This document shows positions 26,832 through 36,373 of a DNA stretch of 64,000 bases, piece by piece (position 1 is the stretch's first letter; each line of letters opens with the position of its first letter). The stretch covers positions 1 to 64,000 of the forward strand of contig UQTV01000003.1 of assembly GCA_900544095.1 (NCBI GenBank), in the 5' to 3' direction. The translations under genes were made by a program, and so were the position numbers. This stretch comes from an uncultured Collinsella sp. (GTDB lineage Bacteria; Actinomycetota; Coriobacteriia; Coriobacteriales; Coriobacteriaceae). The notes under the pieces are model-generated. The model was not told where the DNA came from. It saw only the letters and a list, made by a program, of their open reading frames with translations, and did no database searches.

Positions 26832-29829
26832 ATCGCTCGACCAGCACGCGATTGAGCCGCCCCTCCACCAAGCGCTCGTATAGACGCCGCGTCTCGGGCT
26901 CGGGCACGCCATTGACCTGCTCCCTCAGATGGTGCATATGCCCACTGTATAGCTCGACGATATCGCGTCTCCGCCCCGCCGCACTGTAGACACGCATGGC
27001 GCAGCGCACCATATCCTCACGCGCCGTTTCCTGTCGAAGCCCCGACTCCGCCAGCCAAATCGCCGACTGCAGATCGTTTTCTTCTAGAGCGGCATTTGCT
27101 CCCTTAATCATGCAATCGATGTACTTTGACTGCATAATGCGTCGCATACGCAAAAAGTAGGTGGGATTACAGCCATTGGGAACATACAGCGGTCCGGCAT
27201 AAAGCTGCTCAATCTTAAGGCACAGCTCAACTAAATGGGGCCCGCGCGCACCCGTGCGATTTCCCAAAACCTCGCGGCTTATCTGGTCAAACAGCCGTAC
27301 ATCGGTCTTGACGTAGTCGCCGTTGAGTCCGATGCATTCATTTTGGATGAGCACACACGACTTGCCATCCGGCGTCGGTCCCAAAGCCGACCGCAAGCGC
27401 GATATCGTCGAGTACAGGTTGTTGCGGGCGCTATTGAACTCGGCATGGGGCCACAACTCCATGGCCAGCGTCTCACGATCGACGAGCGCATCCATGCCCA
27501 GCGCAAGCCGCTCGGCAAGTGTCGCCGCCTTCTTGCGGCGCCACATTTTGTCCGTGATGGGAAACCCGTCGCGCTCGGCGCGGAACGCACCAAACATGCG
27601 AATCTCGATATGGTCGATGGTATCAACGGCTTCAACCTCGCCGGCCTGGAACAGGCGCTCGCCCTCCCCTTCCAGATCATCGCGCAGCGAGTACCGCGAC
27701 AGCTCGCGCACGGGAAGCTTCTTGCGAATCCTGGTCGCCGGCTCGCCCAGACAATGCATGGCAAGGCGCGCAAAGAGCCGATACGATGGCTCCAGAATCC
27801 CCGCACGATTCATGGACATCCAGGCCGCAAGATCGCTGTCTCGGCCCGCACAGGCCAAATGCAGCGCCACCATCCAGGCCTCCGCTCCACCAACCTGCGT
27901 CTGGCTTATATCGAGTAGCTCCGCTTCCTCGCGCACCGAAACCATCGAGGTGTTACGCAGATACGCCGCGCGCTCCAACAGCAATGCGTTATCGCGCATG
28001 TACGCAATCGACTCCTCGGCAAGTTTGAGCACTTGGACCGCACGGAACTTTGCATTAACCGGCCGTCCCTCTGCCAGCGACTGCCAGCCTTCTAGCAACA
28101 GGCCAAACAGCTGAATCTGGTTGTCGCGCATGCGCACGGCAAAACGATCGAGCTCGTTGAATGCCGCGTCGTCGGTTACCGGCAAGCCGGAAAGGAGCCG
28201 CCGTGCCGCCAACACCATGCGCACCCAGATAGCCATCGCCTTAAGCCCACGTACGTCGAGCGCCTCCCGCACCACCGTCATCTCGTCGTCGCGCTTGTCG
28301 GTTCCCGCAAACGACCCGTCAAAGAGCTCCACCAGCATGCTATCGGCCCGTATAACAATCCCCGCGATGTCGAGCTCGCAGTCGTAGGCCTTGCTCGTTT
28401 TGAGCTGCTGTAGAACGCCGCCGTCATCTCCCCGTTCGGTCAGGCATCGCTTGACCTCGATATGCGCAGACAACATATCGAGTGCGGTATGGGATGTCTC
28501 GATTTCTGGCACGGCCAGGTTCGTAGGGAGCCCAAGCCCGTTGTCCCCATAGCAAACAGCCGTCAGTGTCTGGGCCACCCTCCATGAAACAGGGTCTATT
28601 TCGCAGGCCGCCCGTTCGCCCCCGCGCTCGATGACCGATGCCATATAGCGAGCGAGCTTTGTATTGGACACGCTGACCGCTGCCAGATATACGCCAAGCG
28701 CCTCGGCAGGCGTTGGCTCTGGAGCCGAATCGTCGGCATCGATCGTGCCCAGCGCCGCTCGGCAGATATCGGCCCCGTGCCCCGTCAGAGCCAGATCGAC
28801 CCCATACTGCCCAGCAAGTTCAAGGACCGCCCCACGGTCCAAAAAGGCATCCGCCAGGCCCATCGCCGCATCGCATCGGCCCGCCTTAAGCAAAATCCGG
28901 GCCGCCCTCGGAACAAGTTCGGGGCGAACCTCGGCCACCAACTTACGCAAACGCAAGCGTCCGTTATCCTCCGTGCCCAGACACGTAAAACTCCGCTCGG
29001 CGGGATCCAAGCCAAAGATCGGGTAGTCGCGTACAAAGTAGGACTGGTCGACCATCGACAGCCTCACCCCGCAAGCCTCGAGTTCCGCGATATTGCCCTC
29101 GCCCATCAAAACCATGAGACATGCCACGCAAAACAGCGCATTATTGTCGAGCGAAGCCAGATCGACAAGTGCCGCGCCATATACGTTGACAATCTCGTTT
29201 TCGAGCAGACCGGCTACGTCGCCTTGGCCATACAGACCCGTCTGCAATGCCGAAACGAGCTCGGGCACGCCCTGCGTGAGCTGATAAAAGTCGAGCGATG
29301 TGCTGATCGAAAACGCCGATGCCCACGCCGAATACTCATAGGCATGCACCTTGAGCATCTGCGCATTGATCTTAACCGAATCGCCCAGCCCATGAATCAG
29401 CTGACGATTTGAAGGACGACAGGAGATAAAGACCCCTATCCCCATAGCGCGCAGGCCGCGAATCCTGTCGATGAGGTCTTCGGTATCGTGCTGATCGAGG
29501 TTTGGCACATTATCAATCGCGATAAGGGAGTGCGGTTTGTCTTTGAGTTCTTCGGTAACCACCTCGAGCTGCATAAACACCTCGCGCCCAATGGCGCGAT
29601 CGGCCTCGATAATCCGCACGGGGCCTCGCGTCGGGTCGCATTTAACCTCATGGGTGTACTGCAGCAGCACCGAGGTCTTCCCAAACCCGTCGGGCGCATA
29701 AAGAACCACGATGCCGGCCTTTCGGCCCTTGGCGATAAGCTCATTCATCAAGCGTTCGCGTCGCACCATATAGCCTCCGCCCAGCGGCATCAGCTCGAGG
29801 TCGTCTATACCGCTCAAATCGTTTACCAT
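26830..29829 (-). CDS. 999-aa ATPase / winged-helix / BTAD transcriptional regulator
   Basis: A large regulator of the SARP/STAND type. The N-terminal P-loop APDGFGKTS (about 45-53) begins an ATPase domain, with a Walker B-like SLIAIDNVPNL. A long helical middle (about 250-735) resembles TPR-like sensor repeats. An OmpR-like winged helix occupies about 741-817 (IEIRMFGAFRAERDG, RNNLYSTISRLRSAL), followed by a bacterial transcriptional activation (BTAD) domain to the end. The usual SARP order puts the DNA-binding domain first; here ATPase and sensor come first, like MalT. The ligand and targets are unknown. GAGGAG stands 7 bp before the ATG at 29829. Its neighbours (yhbY, nagB) do not reveal the regulon. 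Confidence 0.85.
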   Translation of the reverse strand: MVNDLSGIDDLELMPLGGGYMVRRERLMNELIAKGRKAGIVVLYAPDGFGKTSVLLQYTHEVKCDPTRGPVRIIEADRAIGREVFMQLEVVTEELKDKPHSLIAIDNVPNLDQHDTEDLIDRIRGLRAMGIGVFISCRPSNRQLIHGLGDSVKINAQMLKVHAYEYSAWASAFSISTSLDFYQLTQGVPELVSALQTGLYGQGDVAGLLENEIVNVYGAALVDLASLDNNALFCVACLMVLMGEGNIAELEACGVRLSMVDQSYFVRDYPIFGLDPAERSFTCLGTEDNGRLRLRKLVAEVRPELVPRAARILLKAGRCDAAMGLADAFLDRGAVLELAGQYGVDLALTGHGADICRAALGTIDADDSAPEPTPAEALGVYLAAVSVSNTKLARYMASVIERGGERAACEIDPVSWRVAQTLTAVCYGDNGLGLPTNLAVPEIETSHTALDMLSAHIEVKRCLTERGDDGGVLQQLKTSKAYDCELDIAGIVIRADSMLVELFDGSFAGTDKRDDEMTVVREALDVRGLKAMAIWVRMVLAARRLLSGLPVTDDAAFNELDRFAVRMRDNQIQLFGLLLEGWQSLAEGRPVNAKFRAVQVLKLAEESIAYMRDNALLLERAAYLRNTSMVSVREEAELLDISQTQVGGAEAWMVALHLACAGRDSDLAAWMSMNRAGILEPSYRLFARLAMHCLGEPATRIRKKLPVRELSRYSLRDDLEGEGERLFQAGEVEAVDTIDHIEIRMFGAFRAERDGFPITDKMWRRKKAATLAERLALGMDALVDRETLAMELWPHAEFNSARNNLYSTISRLRSALGPTPDGKSCVLIQNECIGLNGDYVKTDVRLFDQISREVLGNRTGARGPHLVELCLKIEQLYAGPLYVPNGCNPTYFLRMRRIMQSKYIDCMIKGANAALEENDLQSAIWLAESGLRQETAREDMVRCAMRVYSAAGRRRDIVELYSGHMHHLREQVNGVPEPETRRLYERLVEGRLNRVLVER

Positions 29830-30215
29830 GCCCGCTCCTCAACTCGACCGTATGGACACTGTAGCCGCAAGACCATACAAGCCGCGCTATGAATAGAGCG
29901 ACCTTGTGTTTTAGGTTGTCTTTTGGTACGCAAGCGGCAAGTTTTTGTACAGCGAGGGCCGATTGTTATTAATCCCCCGACTAATCGGTCTTTAAGCAGG
30001 TAAATGAGCTTGTCAGCTTGTCCCATCTAAGCGGCAGTGTAACGCAAATGAACAAGGTTCAGCTATGTCATTCAACTCGCCTAGCACCCGCTACCGTCTA
30101 CGACCTTTTAGTGGCATTTTTGCATAGAATCTGATATGAATGAATCAAGCTGTTGGGCATCCGGCATTCGTCAAGCTTGCGGCAAGATTTTGGTCAAGTG
30201 GACAGAAAGGGATAG
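29830..30215. other. non-coding gap upstream of the large regulator
   Basis: About 386 bp, less GC-rich than its surroundings. I see no convincing gene, long repeat or riboswitch; it must contain the regulator's promoter. Confidence 0.4.
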
Positions 30216-30244
30216 CAAAAAGGCCCCCGCAAAGCGGAGGCCTT
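30216..30244 (-). terminator. terminator after nagB
   Basis: AAGGCCCCCGC (30220-30230) pairs with GCGGAGGCCTT (30234-30244) around AAA; on the minus strand TTTTT follows. Confidence 0.9.
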
Positions 30245-30276
30245 AGGCAAGGCTATGTCGAGGTGCAGGATTCGCG

Positions 30277-31005
30277 CTACTCGCAGAGCGAAAGGGCGGC
30301 CTCGTCGGCAACGACAACGCAGTTGGTGTGCAGCTGCAGGATCGAAGCCGGGCACTCGGGCGTAACCGGACCATAGCACATATCGTGCACGGCCTGAGCC
30401 TTGGCCTCGCCGTTGGCGACGACCAGGATCATGCGGGCATACATGATGGTCTGAGTACCCATGGTGTAGGCCTGACGGGGAACATCGTCGATGCTGTCGA
30501 ACAGGCGGCTGTTGGCCTGAATGGTGCTCTCGGTAAGGTCGACGCAGTGCGTGCCCTTGGAGAAGTGGTCATCGGGCTCGTTGAAGCCGATGTGGCCGTT
30601 GTTGCCAATGCCGAGCAGCTGCAGATCGGGATAGCCGGCGGCAGCGACGACCTTATCGTACTCAGAGCAGGCAGCGGCGGCGTCGGGGTTGGAACCGTCG
30701 GGCACATGCGTGTTGTTCAGGTCGATGTTGATGTGATCGAAGAAGTTCTCACGCATGAAGTAGTGATAGCTCTGGGGATCGTCGTGCGAAAGGCCGCGAT
30801 ACTCGTCCAGGTTGTAGGTGCTGACCTCGGCAAAGTCGACGTCGCCCTTCTCGTACCAAGCAGCGAGCTGCTTGTAGGCACCGATCGGGGTGGAGCCGGT
30901 GGCAAGACCCAACACGCAGTCGGGCTTGAGGATAACCTGCGCCGAGATAATATTGGCGGCCTTGCGGCTCATATCCTCGTAGTCTTTAGCTTTAATGATC
31001 TTCAT
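30277..31005 (-). CDS. nagB: glucosamine-6-phosphate deaminase
   Basis: 242 aa; converts glucosamine-6-P to fructose-6-P and ammonia in amino-sugar use. It starts MKIIKAKDYEDMSRKAANII and carries VLGLATGSTPIGAYKQL (phosphate binding), STYNLDEYRGL with the catalytic Asp, LQLLGIGNNGHIGFNEP with the catalytic His, and YTMGTQTIMYARMI. The length matches NagB. AAAGGACG lies before the ATG at 31005; the longer frame to 31356 is not supported. No nagA is adjacent. The crr gene follows upstream on the same strand, with glmM behind it, forming an amino-sugar neighbourhood. Confidence 0.96.
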   Translation of the reverse strand: MKIIKAKDYEDMSRKAANIISAQVILKPDCVLGLATGSTPIGAYKQLAAWYEKGDVDFAEVSTYNLDEYRGLSHDDPQSYHYFMRENFFDHINIDLNNTHVPDGSNPDAAAACSEYDKVVAAAGYPDLQLLGIGNNGHIGFNEPDDHFSKGTHCVDLTESTIQANSRLFDSIDDVPRQAYTMGTQTIMYARMILVVANGEAKAQAVHDMCYGPVTPECPASILQLHTNCVVVADEAALSLCE

Positions 31006-31202
31006 TACGCGTCCTTTCTCGTACAAGAGAGGCAAGGCTCCCTTACAAGCACTTGCCCGCGGCCCGCGTCGGCCGCAACCAACGTGTGCGGCCACCAGGG
31101 CGAGGTCGCGTAATGTATGTGTCTCGTGTCTAACCGCGTCGAGGCCCCTGCCCGTCCACGGTGACCCAAAGCCTTTTAGCTTCGGACAAATCCCATCTTG
31201 CC

Positions 31203-31236
31203 ACGGAGGGCGTCCTCTTTCAAGGGCGCCCTCCGT
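31203..31236 (-). terminator. hairpin after crr, possible terminator
   Basis: ACGGAGGGCG and CGCCCTCCGT pair over 10 bp, 40 bp past the crr stop. No T-run follows on the minus strand, so termination is uncertain. Confidence 0.4.
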
Positions 31237-31276
31237 AAACGTGTTTGAATTGTAGGCTAATGGCCACGTGCACTTG

Positions 31277-31774
31277 TTAGCGCTCGCGAGCAACGATGAG
31301 CTGGTCCATCTCTTCGACATGCGCGCCAACGGAGCCCTTGATGCTCGAGAACTCAACGGAGTTGCATACCAAGATGGGAACCGTCACATCGTAGCCCTCG
31401 GCAGCAATTGCCTCGCGATCGAACTCAATGAGTACATCGCCCTTATGGACGATGTCACCCACTTGCGCATATACGGTAAAGTGCTTGCCCTCAAGCTGAA
31501 CAGTGTCCAAACCAACGTGGATGAGCACGTCCAAGCCATCGACCGTGTTAAGCGCAACAGCGTGTCCCGTGGGAAAAATGGCCTCGACCTTGGCATCAGC
31601 CGGTGCAATCACACGCGTGCCGGTAGGCTGAATCGCCACGCCCTGGCCCAAAAGGCCGGTGGCAAATGTCTGGTCGTTTACCTCGGAAAGCGGAATGACG
31701 TCGCCCGAGATGGGAGCATCCAGCGTAAGGACTCGACCACGCATACCAAAAGACCTTAGGACTTTAGTGAACAT
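31277..31774 (-). CDS. crr: PTS glucose-type EIIA component
   Basis: 165 aa, stand-alone EIIA-Glc domain of the phosphotransferase system. The phosphorylated histidine is in LDVLIHVGLDTVQLEGKHF, and the second active-site histidine is in IFPTGHAVAL; the N-terminal ISGDVIPLSEV is typical. It accepts phosphate from HPr and passes it to an EIIB partner encoded elsewhere, and may also signal sugar status. The start is at 31774. It lies between nagB and glmM on the same strand, which suggests a link to GlcNAc or glucose uptake (inference). Confidence 0.93.
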   Translation of the reverse strand: MFTKVLRSFGMRGRVLTLDAPISGDVIPLSEVNDQTFATGLLGQGVAIQPTGTRVIAPADAKVEAIFPTGHAVALNTVDGLDVLIHVGLDTVQLEGKHFTVYAQVGDIVHKGDVLIEFDREAIAAEGYDVTVPILVCNSVEFSSIKGSVGAHVEEMDQLIVARER

Positions 31775-31845
31775 GCTCCCCCTCGGACATACCGATCAAC
31801 CAAAATAACCTTAACAGTTTACCACTTGGCACTCGTTTTTGACCA

Positions 31846-33183
31846 TTAGGGAAGTTCGCGCTTGACAACCTCGACGATGTCGTCGACAACGCGCTGGGTC
31901 AGCTCGTGCGTCTCGGCCTCGGCCATAACGCGGACCAGCGGCTCGGTACCGCTCGGACGCACCAGAATGCGGCCGCGGCCGTCAAGCTCCTTCTCGGCAG
32001 CAGCGACGGCATCCCAGATGGGCTGGCAATCATCCAGACCAGCCTTGTTGTCGGAATGCACGTTGACGAGTACCTGCGGATACTTCTTCATGATGCCGGC
32101 AAGATCGGTGAGGGTACGACCGGTGCGCTTGAGCACGGCCAGCAGCTGCAGAGCCGTCACCAGGCCGTCACCGGTGGTGTTGTGCTCCAGGAAGATGATG
32201 TGGCCGGACTGTTCGCCGCCGATGACGGCACCGTCCGCGAGCATACGCTCAAGAACATAACGGTCGCCCACAGCGGTCTGAACCATCTCGAAGCCCTGCT
32301 CCTTCATAGCGATGGAGAAGCCCAGGTTGCACATGACGGTCGAGACGATCTCGGAGCTGGCGAGCTTGCCGCGGGCGGCGAGGTCAGAACCGCAGATAGC
32401 CAGGATGTAGTCACCGTCGATCTCATTGCCCTCGCTGTCCACAAAGAGCACGCGATCGGCGTCGCCGTCGTGGGCCAGGCCGATGTCAGCATGGGTGCGC
32501 AGCACGAGCTCGCGCAGGGGCTCGAGGTGAGTGGAGCCGCACTCGACATTGATGTCGGTGCCGCAGTAATCGGTGTTGATGGCATGGACCGTGGCACCCA
32601 GGCGCTGCAGCGCGGCGGGCGTAGTCTGGCAGGAAGCACCGTGACCGCAGTCGACGGCAACGACCAGGCCATCGAGCCTCAGGCCATCAAGCGTATCGAT
32701 GGCGTGGTCGACGTATGCCTTGCGAGCGTCCTTCATCTTGATGATGTGGCCCACGCCGGCACCGGTCGGCAGCGTGTCGGCAGCCATGGCTTCCTCGGAC
32801 ATGACCCAGGCGCTGATCTCTTCCTCGACCGCATCGGGAAGCTTCATGCCCTTGCGGCTAAAGAACTTGATGCCGTTGAACTCCGGCGGATTATGCGAAG
32901 CAGAGATGACGATGCCGCCGTCGAGCTCATTCTGGACGGTGAGCAGCGCCACGGCAGGCGTGGGGATGACGCCGCAGCAGTGCGGACGGCCGCCCTCGGC
33001 CATGATGCCGGCGGTCAGAGCGCTCTCGAGCATGGTGCCCGAAAGACGCGTGTCGCGGCCGACACAGATATCCGGACCAAGGAACTTGGTCGCCGCGCGG
33101 CCCAGGCGAAACGCGAGGTCACACGAGAGGTCGGCATTGGCGACGCCACGGACGCCGTCGGTACCGAAGATGTTCTGGGGCAT
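31846..33183 (-). CDS. glmM: phosphoglucosamine mutase
   Basis: 445 aa; interconverts glucosamine-6-P and glucosamine-1-P on the way to UDP-GlcNAc for peptidoglycan. It starts MPQNIFGTDGVRGVAN; the phosphoserine loop is GIVISASHNPPEFNGIKFF, the metal loop LAHDGDADRVLFVD and the sugar loop GGEQSGHII, ending in VRPSGTEPLVRVMAE (phosphate binding). All catalytic elements are present. AAGGAA stands before the ATG at 33183. It follows the rpsI terminator, so it has its own promoter. Confidence 0.97.
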   Translation of the reverse strand: MPQNIFGTDGVRGVANADLSCDLAFRLGRAATKFLGPDICVGRDTRLSGTMLESALTAGIMAEGGRPHCCGVIPTPAVALLTVQNELDGGIVISASHNPPEFNGIKFFSRKGMKLPDAVEEEISAWVMSEEAMAADTLPTGAGVGHIIKMKDARKAYVDHAIDTLDGLRLDGLVVAVDCGHGASCQTTPAALQRLGATVHAINTDYCGTDINVECGSTHLEPLRELVLRTHADIGLAHDGDADRVLFVDSEGNEIDGDYILAICGSDLAARGKLASSEIVSTVMCNLGFSIAMKEQGFEMVQTAVGDRYVLERMLADGAVIGGEQSGHIIFLEHNTTGDGLVTALQLLAVLKRTGRTLTDLAGIMKKYPQVLVNVHSDNKAGLDDCQPIWDAVAAAEKELDGRGRILVRPSGTEPLVRVMAEAETHELTQRVVDDIVEVVKRELP

Positions 33184-33235
33184 AGGATCGTTCCTTCCCT
33201 AGCAGGCGATATGCAACCGCCCACCCTAGTCGAAA

Positions 33236-33276
33236 AAGAAAAGCGGGACCCGCCGAGGAATCGGCAGGCCCCGCTT
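33236..33276 (-). terminator. terminator after rpsI
   Basis: A long stem (33241-33256 with 33261-33276; outer part AAGCGGG/CCCGCTT) with two small mismatches, followed on the minus strand by TTCTTTTTC. Confidence 0.85.
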
Positions 33277-33306
33277 GTACATTGTATCTCGAAAGGAGAT
33301 AAAACC

Positions 33307-33702
<396 letters not shown>

Positions 33703-33704
33703 CT

Positions 33705-34148
33705 TTAAGCCTCCAGCTCAATCTTCGTGGGGTTCTGGGCAGCGTGCGGATGCTCGGCACCAGCGTAGACCTTAAGCTTGGTCATCTGGGCACGGCCGAG
33801 GGTGGTCTTGGGCAGCATACCGCGAACGGCGCGCTCGATAACCTTCTCCGGGTGCTTCTCCATAGCCTGGCGGAAGCTCTCAGCCTTGAGGCCGCCGTTG
33901 TAGCCGCTGTGGCGATAATAGGTCTTCGTGTCGGCCTTGTTACCGGTAAGCTGGACCTTATCGGCGTTGATGACGACAACGAAGTCGCCGCAGTCGCTGT
34001 TGGGCGTGAACTGGGGCTTGTTCTTACCGCGCAGGATCATTGCGATCTGGGTGGCAAGACGGCCCAGGACAGCACCATCGGCGTCGACGAGAACCCAGTT
34101 GCGCTGGACCTCGCCCTGCTTGGCGTAGTGAGTCGATTTCGAAATCAC
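33705..34148 (-). CDS. rplM: 50S ribosomal protein L13 (uL13)
   Basis: 147 aa. Recognised by [50 protein letters not shown] and [15 protein letters not shown]. It is first in the rplM-rpsI operon. A clear promoter lies 67-94 bp upstream of the start, leaving a short leader in which a ribosomal-protein control element could sit, although I cannot define one. Confidence 0.98.
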   Translation of the reverse strand: MISKSTHYAKQGEVQRNWVLVDADGAVLGRLATQIAMILRGKNKPQFTPNSDCGDFVVVINADKVQLTGNKADTKTYYRHSGYNGGLKAESFRQAMEKHPEKVIERAVRGMLPKTTLGRAQMTKLKVYAGAEHPHAAQNPTKIELEA

Positions 34149-34214
34149 TTAGACTCCTCCATGTACAGTACGTGTTGTTACAGAGATTCACGGGGCTCTG
34201 CAAGTAACCCGTCC

Positions 34215-34242
34215 ATATTACCCCGCTCACCGTACGAGTCAA
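34215..34242 (-). promoter_or_regulatory. sigma-70-type promoter of rplM-rpsI
   Basis: On the minus strand TTGACT (34242-34237), a 16-bp spacer and TAATAT (34220-34215) stand 67 bp before the rplM start. Confidence 0.75.
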
Positions 34243-34305
34243 CAGGTATTTTGGCTCCGACCAGAGTTTCTGCACATGTCATCCATGGGTCATGACGTCG
34301 CGACA

Positions 34306-35184
34306 CTAGCGCTCGACAAATGCCTCGATATCACTCAGTAGGCGCTTTGCCTCCTGGCGGCCCTGAATATACAGGTCGAGGAGCTTTGCCGGATCATGCT
34401 CAACGTGACCGACCTCGACCGGCTTTTGCGGAGCAACGACCAGCGCGCGGCCCTCACGCTCATACTTCCATAGATGCATGCGCTGGATGTTATAGCGGTC
34501 GTGGCGCGTCTCGATAGCCTCGAGCAGGTAGGGGTAGTCGGCATAGCGAGCGCGTGCGGCGGGCATAAACTCGTAGGGCTTTTTCTCGTACGAGCGGTCC
34601 TGCGTGACAATGACAACCGCGCGATCGAAGCCCGCCTCCTCCAGCACGTGCTCGACGGGGACCGAATCGGCTACGCCGCCGTCGACGTATTTGTGCCCAT
34701 CGATCTCGACCGGCGGCGTCACCAGCGGCAACGAGGTCGAGGCGCGCACGGCGTCGAGGTCAAGTACGGCGCTTTTGACCGGGAGGTACGTGGCGGTTCC
34801 AAAGAGCATGTCCGTCGCGACGGCGTACATCTCGATGGGGCTCGCGTCGAACGTCTCGTTGTCAAAGGGGTCCAGGCGGTCCTGGACATCGTTGAAGATA
34901 AAGTCGTAACCCACGATGGAGCCCGTGGACGCAAACGATGCGGCGCCCATGAAGCGGTTGTCGTTGCAGAAAGCCAGGTTGATGCGGTTGGCACGGCCGA
35001 TCTGGTGCGACTTGTAGTTCACGCCGTTGAGGGCGCCGGCCGATACGCCATATACCGCCGGAATCTCGACGCCGGCCTCCATGAGAACGTCGAGTACGCC
35101 TGCGGTAAATTGCCCGCGGAAGCTGCCGCCCTCCAAAACGAGCGCGACCTTGCCGGCGTTCTTTGCCTTATCTTCTGCAGTCAT
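34306..35184 (-). CDS. patatin-like phospholipase
   Basis: 292 aa serine acyl-hydrolase. The oxyanion loop is LEGGSFRGQFTAG, the nucleophile elbow GVSAG (GxSxG with the catalytic Ser) and the catalytic aspartate is in YVDGGVADSVP (DG/A motif), completing the Ser-Asp dyad. No signal peptide is visible, so it is probably intracellular, acting on membrane lipids or acyl esters. The start at 35184 has GAGGTCAAC upstream. Its upstream region contains the 62-bp tandem hairpin array, transcribed or bound with unknown effect. It is not in an operon with rplM, which has its own promoter downstream of its stop. Confidence 0.9.
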   Translation of the reverse strand: MTAEDKAKNAGKVALVLEGGSFRGQFTAGVLDVLMEAGVEIPAVYGVSAGALNGVNYKSHQIGRANRINLAFCNDNRFMGAASFASTGSIVGYDFIFNDVQDRLDPFDNETFDASPIEMYAVATDMLFGTATYLPVKSAVLDLDAVRASTSLPLVTPPVEIDGHKYVDGGVADSVPVEHVLEEAGFDRAVVIVTQDRSYEKKPYEFMPAARARYADYPYLLEAIETRHDRYNIQRMHLWKYEREGRALVVAPQKPVEVGHVEHDPAKLLDLYIQGRQEAKRLLSDIEAFVER

Positions 35185-35241
35185 GTTGACCTCCTGCGAT
35201 TGCGTTTTGGCTTTCTTCTACCCAGTTTTGGAATGGAGGGC

Positions 35242-35513
35242 GCGCAGGTTTTTCGAGGCGGCAGGTGCAGCGGAAAGTGCGTCCCAGTTTGAGGCGGGAT
35301 TACGGGATGCGCTTTCCGCTTGGACCGCCGTTGGGAAAGCGCGACCCGTTCTGAGCGCGGATTCCGGGATGAACTTTCCGCTTGAGGCGTCTTCCGGAAA
35401 ATGAATCCCATTCCGAGCGTCGATTCCGGGATGCAGTTTCCGCTTGAAACGTCATCCGGAAACCGCATCCCAGTCTGAGCCGGAATTCTGGGATGGATTT
35501 TCCGCCTGGGGCG
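35242..35513. repeat. tandem array of 62-bp hairpin units
   Basis: GGGATG, the start of each unit, recurs at 35304, 35366, 35428 and 35490, exactly 62 bp apart; a decayed copy precedes them. Each unit reads GGGATG-nnn-TTTCCGC, a loop of about 13 nt, then GGAAA-nnnn-ATCCC or a close variant, so it folds on itself, while the central 3-4 bases vary from unit to unit. Because 62 is not a multiple of three the array is not coding. It lies upstream of the patatin gene and beyond the tmRNA element. Confidence 0.85.
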
Positions 35514-35579
35514 ACGTTGATGCGGGGCATGGCAGGCTGCAGTCCGATCGGCATCGCATCTGCATAGGGTTGAGGCTTT

Positions 35580-35790
35580 GCGCGGAGAATCCGCGTGTTC
35601 GCTTCGCGAACCCGCACCGGCTTCGGCCGCCTGTCGGCGTCCTCGCCCGCGGGCTAAAAACGCTTACGCGTTTTCTTTACGCCCGCGCCCTGCATAGAGT
35701 TCGATTCTCCGCGGTACGGATTAGAAATAAAAAGGCAGATAGATACGAATATCTACCTGCCTGTTGCTTATGGTGGAGGCGCGGAGAATC
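35580..35790 (-). mobile_element. T-arm-bounded structured element behind tmRNA
   Basis: The 12-bp sequence GCGCGGAGAATC of the tmRNA 3' T-arm (35779-35790) is repeated directly at 35580-35591, 199 bp away. Between them, reading away from tmRNA, are its terminator, an inverted copy of the T-arm (GAGTTCGATTCTCCGCG on plus, 35697-35713), an AAAACGC/GCGTTTT hairpin (35657-35674) and a CCGGCTTCGGCC hairpin (35617-35628). The order and spacing match the element behind tRNA-Glu, while the T-arm copies match tmRNA. No gene fits. The mobile-element label is inference. Confidence 0.5.
35727..35762 (-). terminator. tmRNA terminator
   Basis: AGGCAGATAGATA (35733-35745) pairs with TATCTACCTGCCT (35750-35762) around CGAA, with one G-U pair in minus-strand RNA; TTTTTATTT follows. 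Confidence 0.9.
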
Positions 35791-36134
35791 GAACTCCGGT
35801 CCACGAAAGCCCCCTGATTGGCATCTCCAAGCTCAGTCGCTGGTTTTGTCTCGGACGCTTTGCGCGCAGCGACACGCTCGCGGCGTCCTAACCGGTTCGG
35901 TCTTAGCCTGCGCCATGCCGATTACGTGCGCAGGAGCATTCCCCTAACATGACGTCGCGCCGGTGTCGGGGAAATCACCGGGTTGACGCGCCGCTATAAA
36001 TTAGGCAGCGAGAGCCATAGGCTCAAAAGAAGAGTTGTTGTCAATTCAATTTGACGGTACCCCTGTTTAACGAGGCGAGGAGACCTCGGCTTGCTTCCTC
36101 TCTCAGAGCTATCGTGTCGAAACCAGTCGCCCCC
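35771..36134 (-). ncRNA. ssrA: tmRNA (ssrA)
   Basis: 364 nt, rescues stalled ribosomes. The 5' end GGGGGCGACTGGTTTCGAC (36134 downward) pairs with the 3' CGCCTCC-A-CCA end (35771-35780) to form the alanine-type acceptor stem; the T-arm GGAGTTCGATTCTCC lies next to it. The tag reading frame at 36042-36001 encodes DNNSSFEPMALAA followed by TAA, ending in the usual ALAA degradation signal; the exact resume codon is uncertain. A terminator follows at once. Confidence 0.95.
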
Positions 36135-36373
36135 GAATGCTGGGAAAGTCTGGATGGCATCGGGCCTGCAAACACCCGATAACCGTCGACTTTTCAAGGA
36201 ACATACGGGGCGAGCCCCGCTTGTGGAGTGTTATCTTACCACGTTCTGAAAGCGGACAGCTGTCCTATGCACGAGCTGTGAAGACCCCAATGTGCGCCGC
36301 ACTTCGCACTTTTGTTACCGATCGCGTCACGTATATTTTCGCCAAGCAAAATTGACCCGTCGAAAGGACCGTT

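Noticed and set aside
35242..35513. CRISPR array
   Set aside because: The unit is 62 bp with no unique spacers of constant length between identical repeats; only 3-4 bases vary inside a hairpin. No cas genes are present.
35444..35947. plus-strand open frame across tmRNA and the element behind it
   Set aside because: It translates the complement of tmRNA, a known false-protein source, and has no ribosome site.
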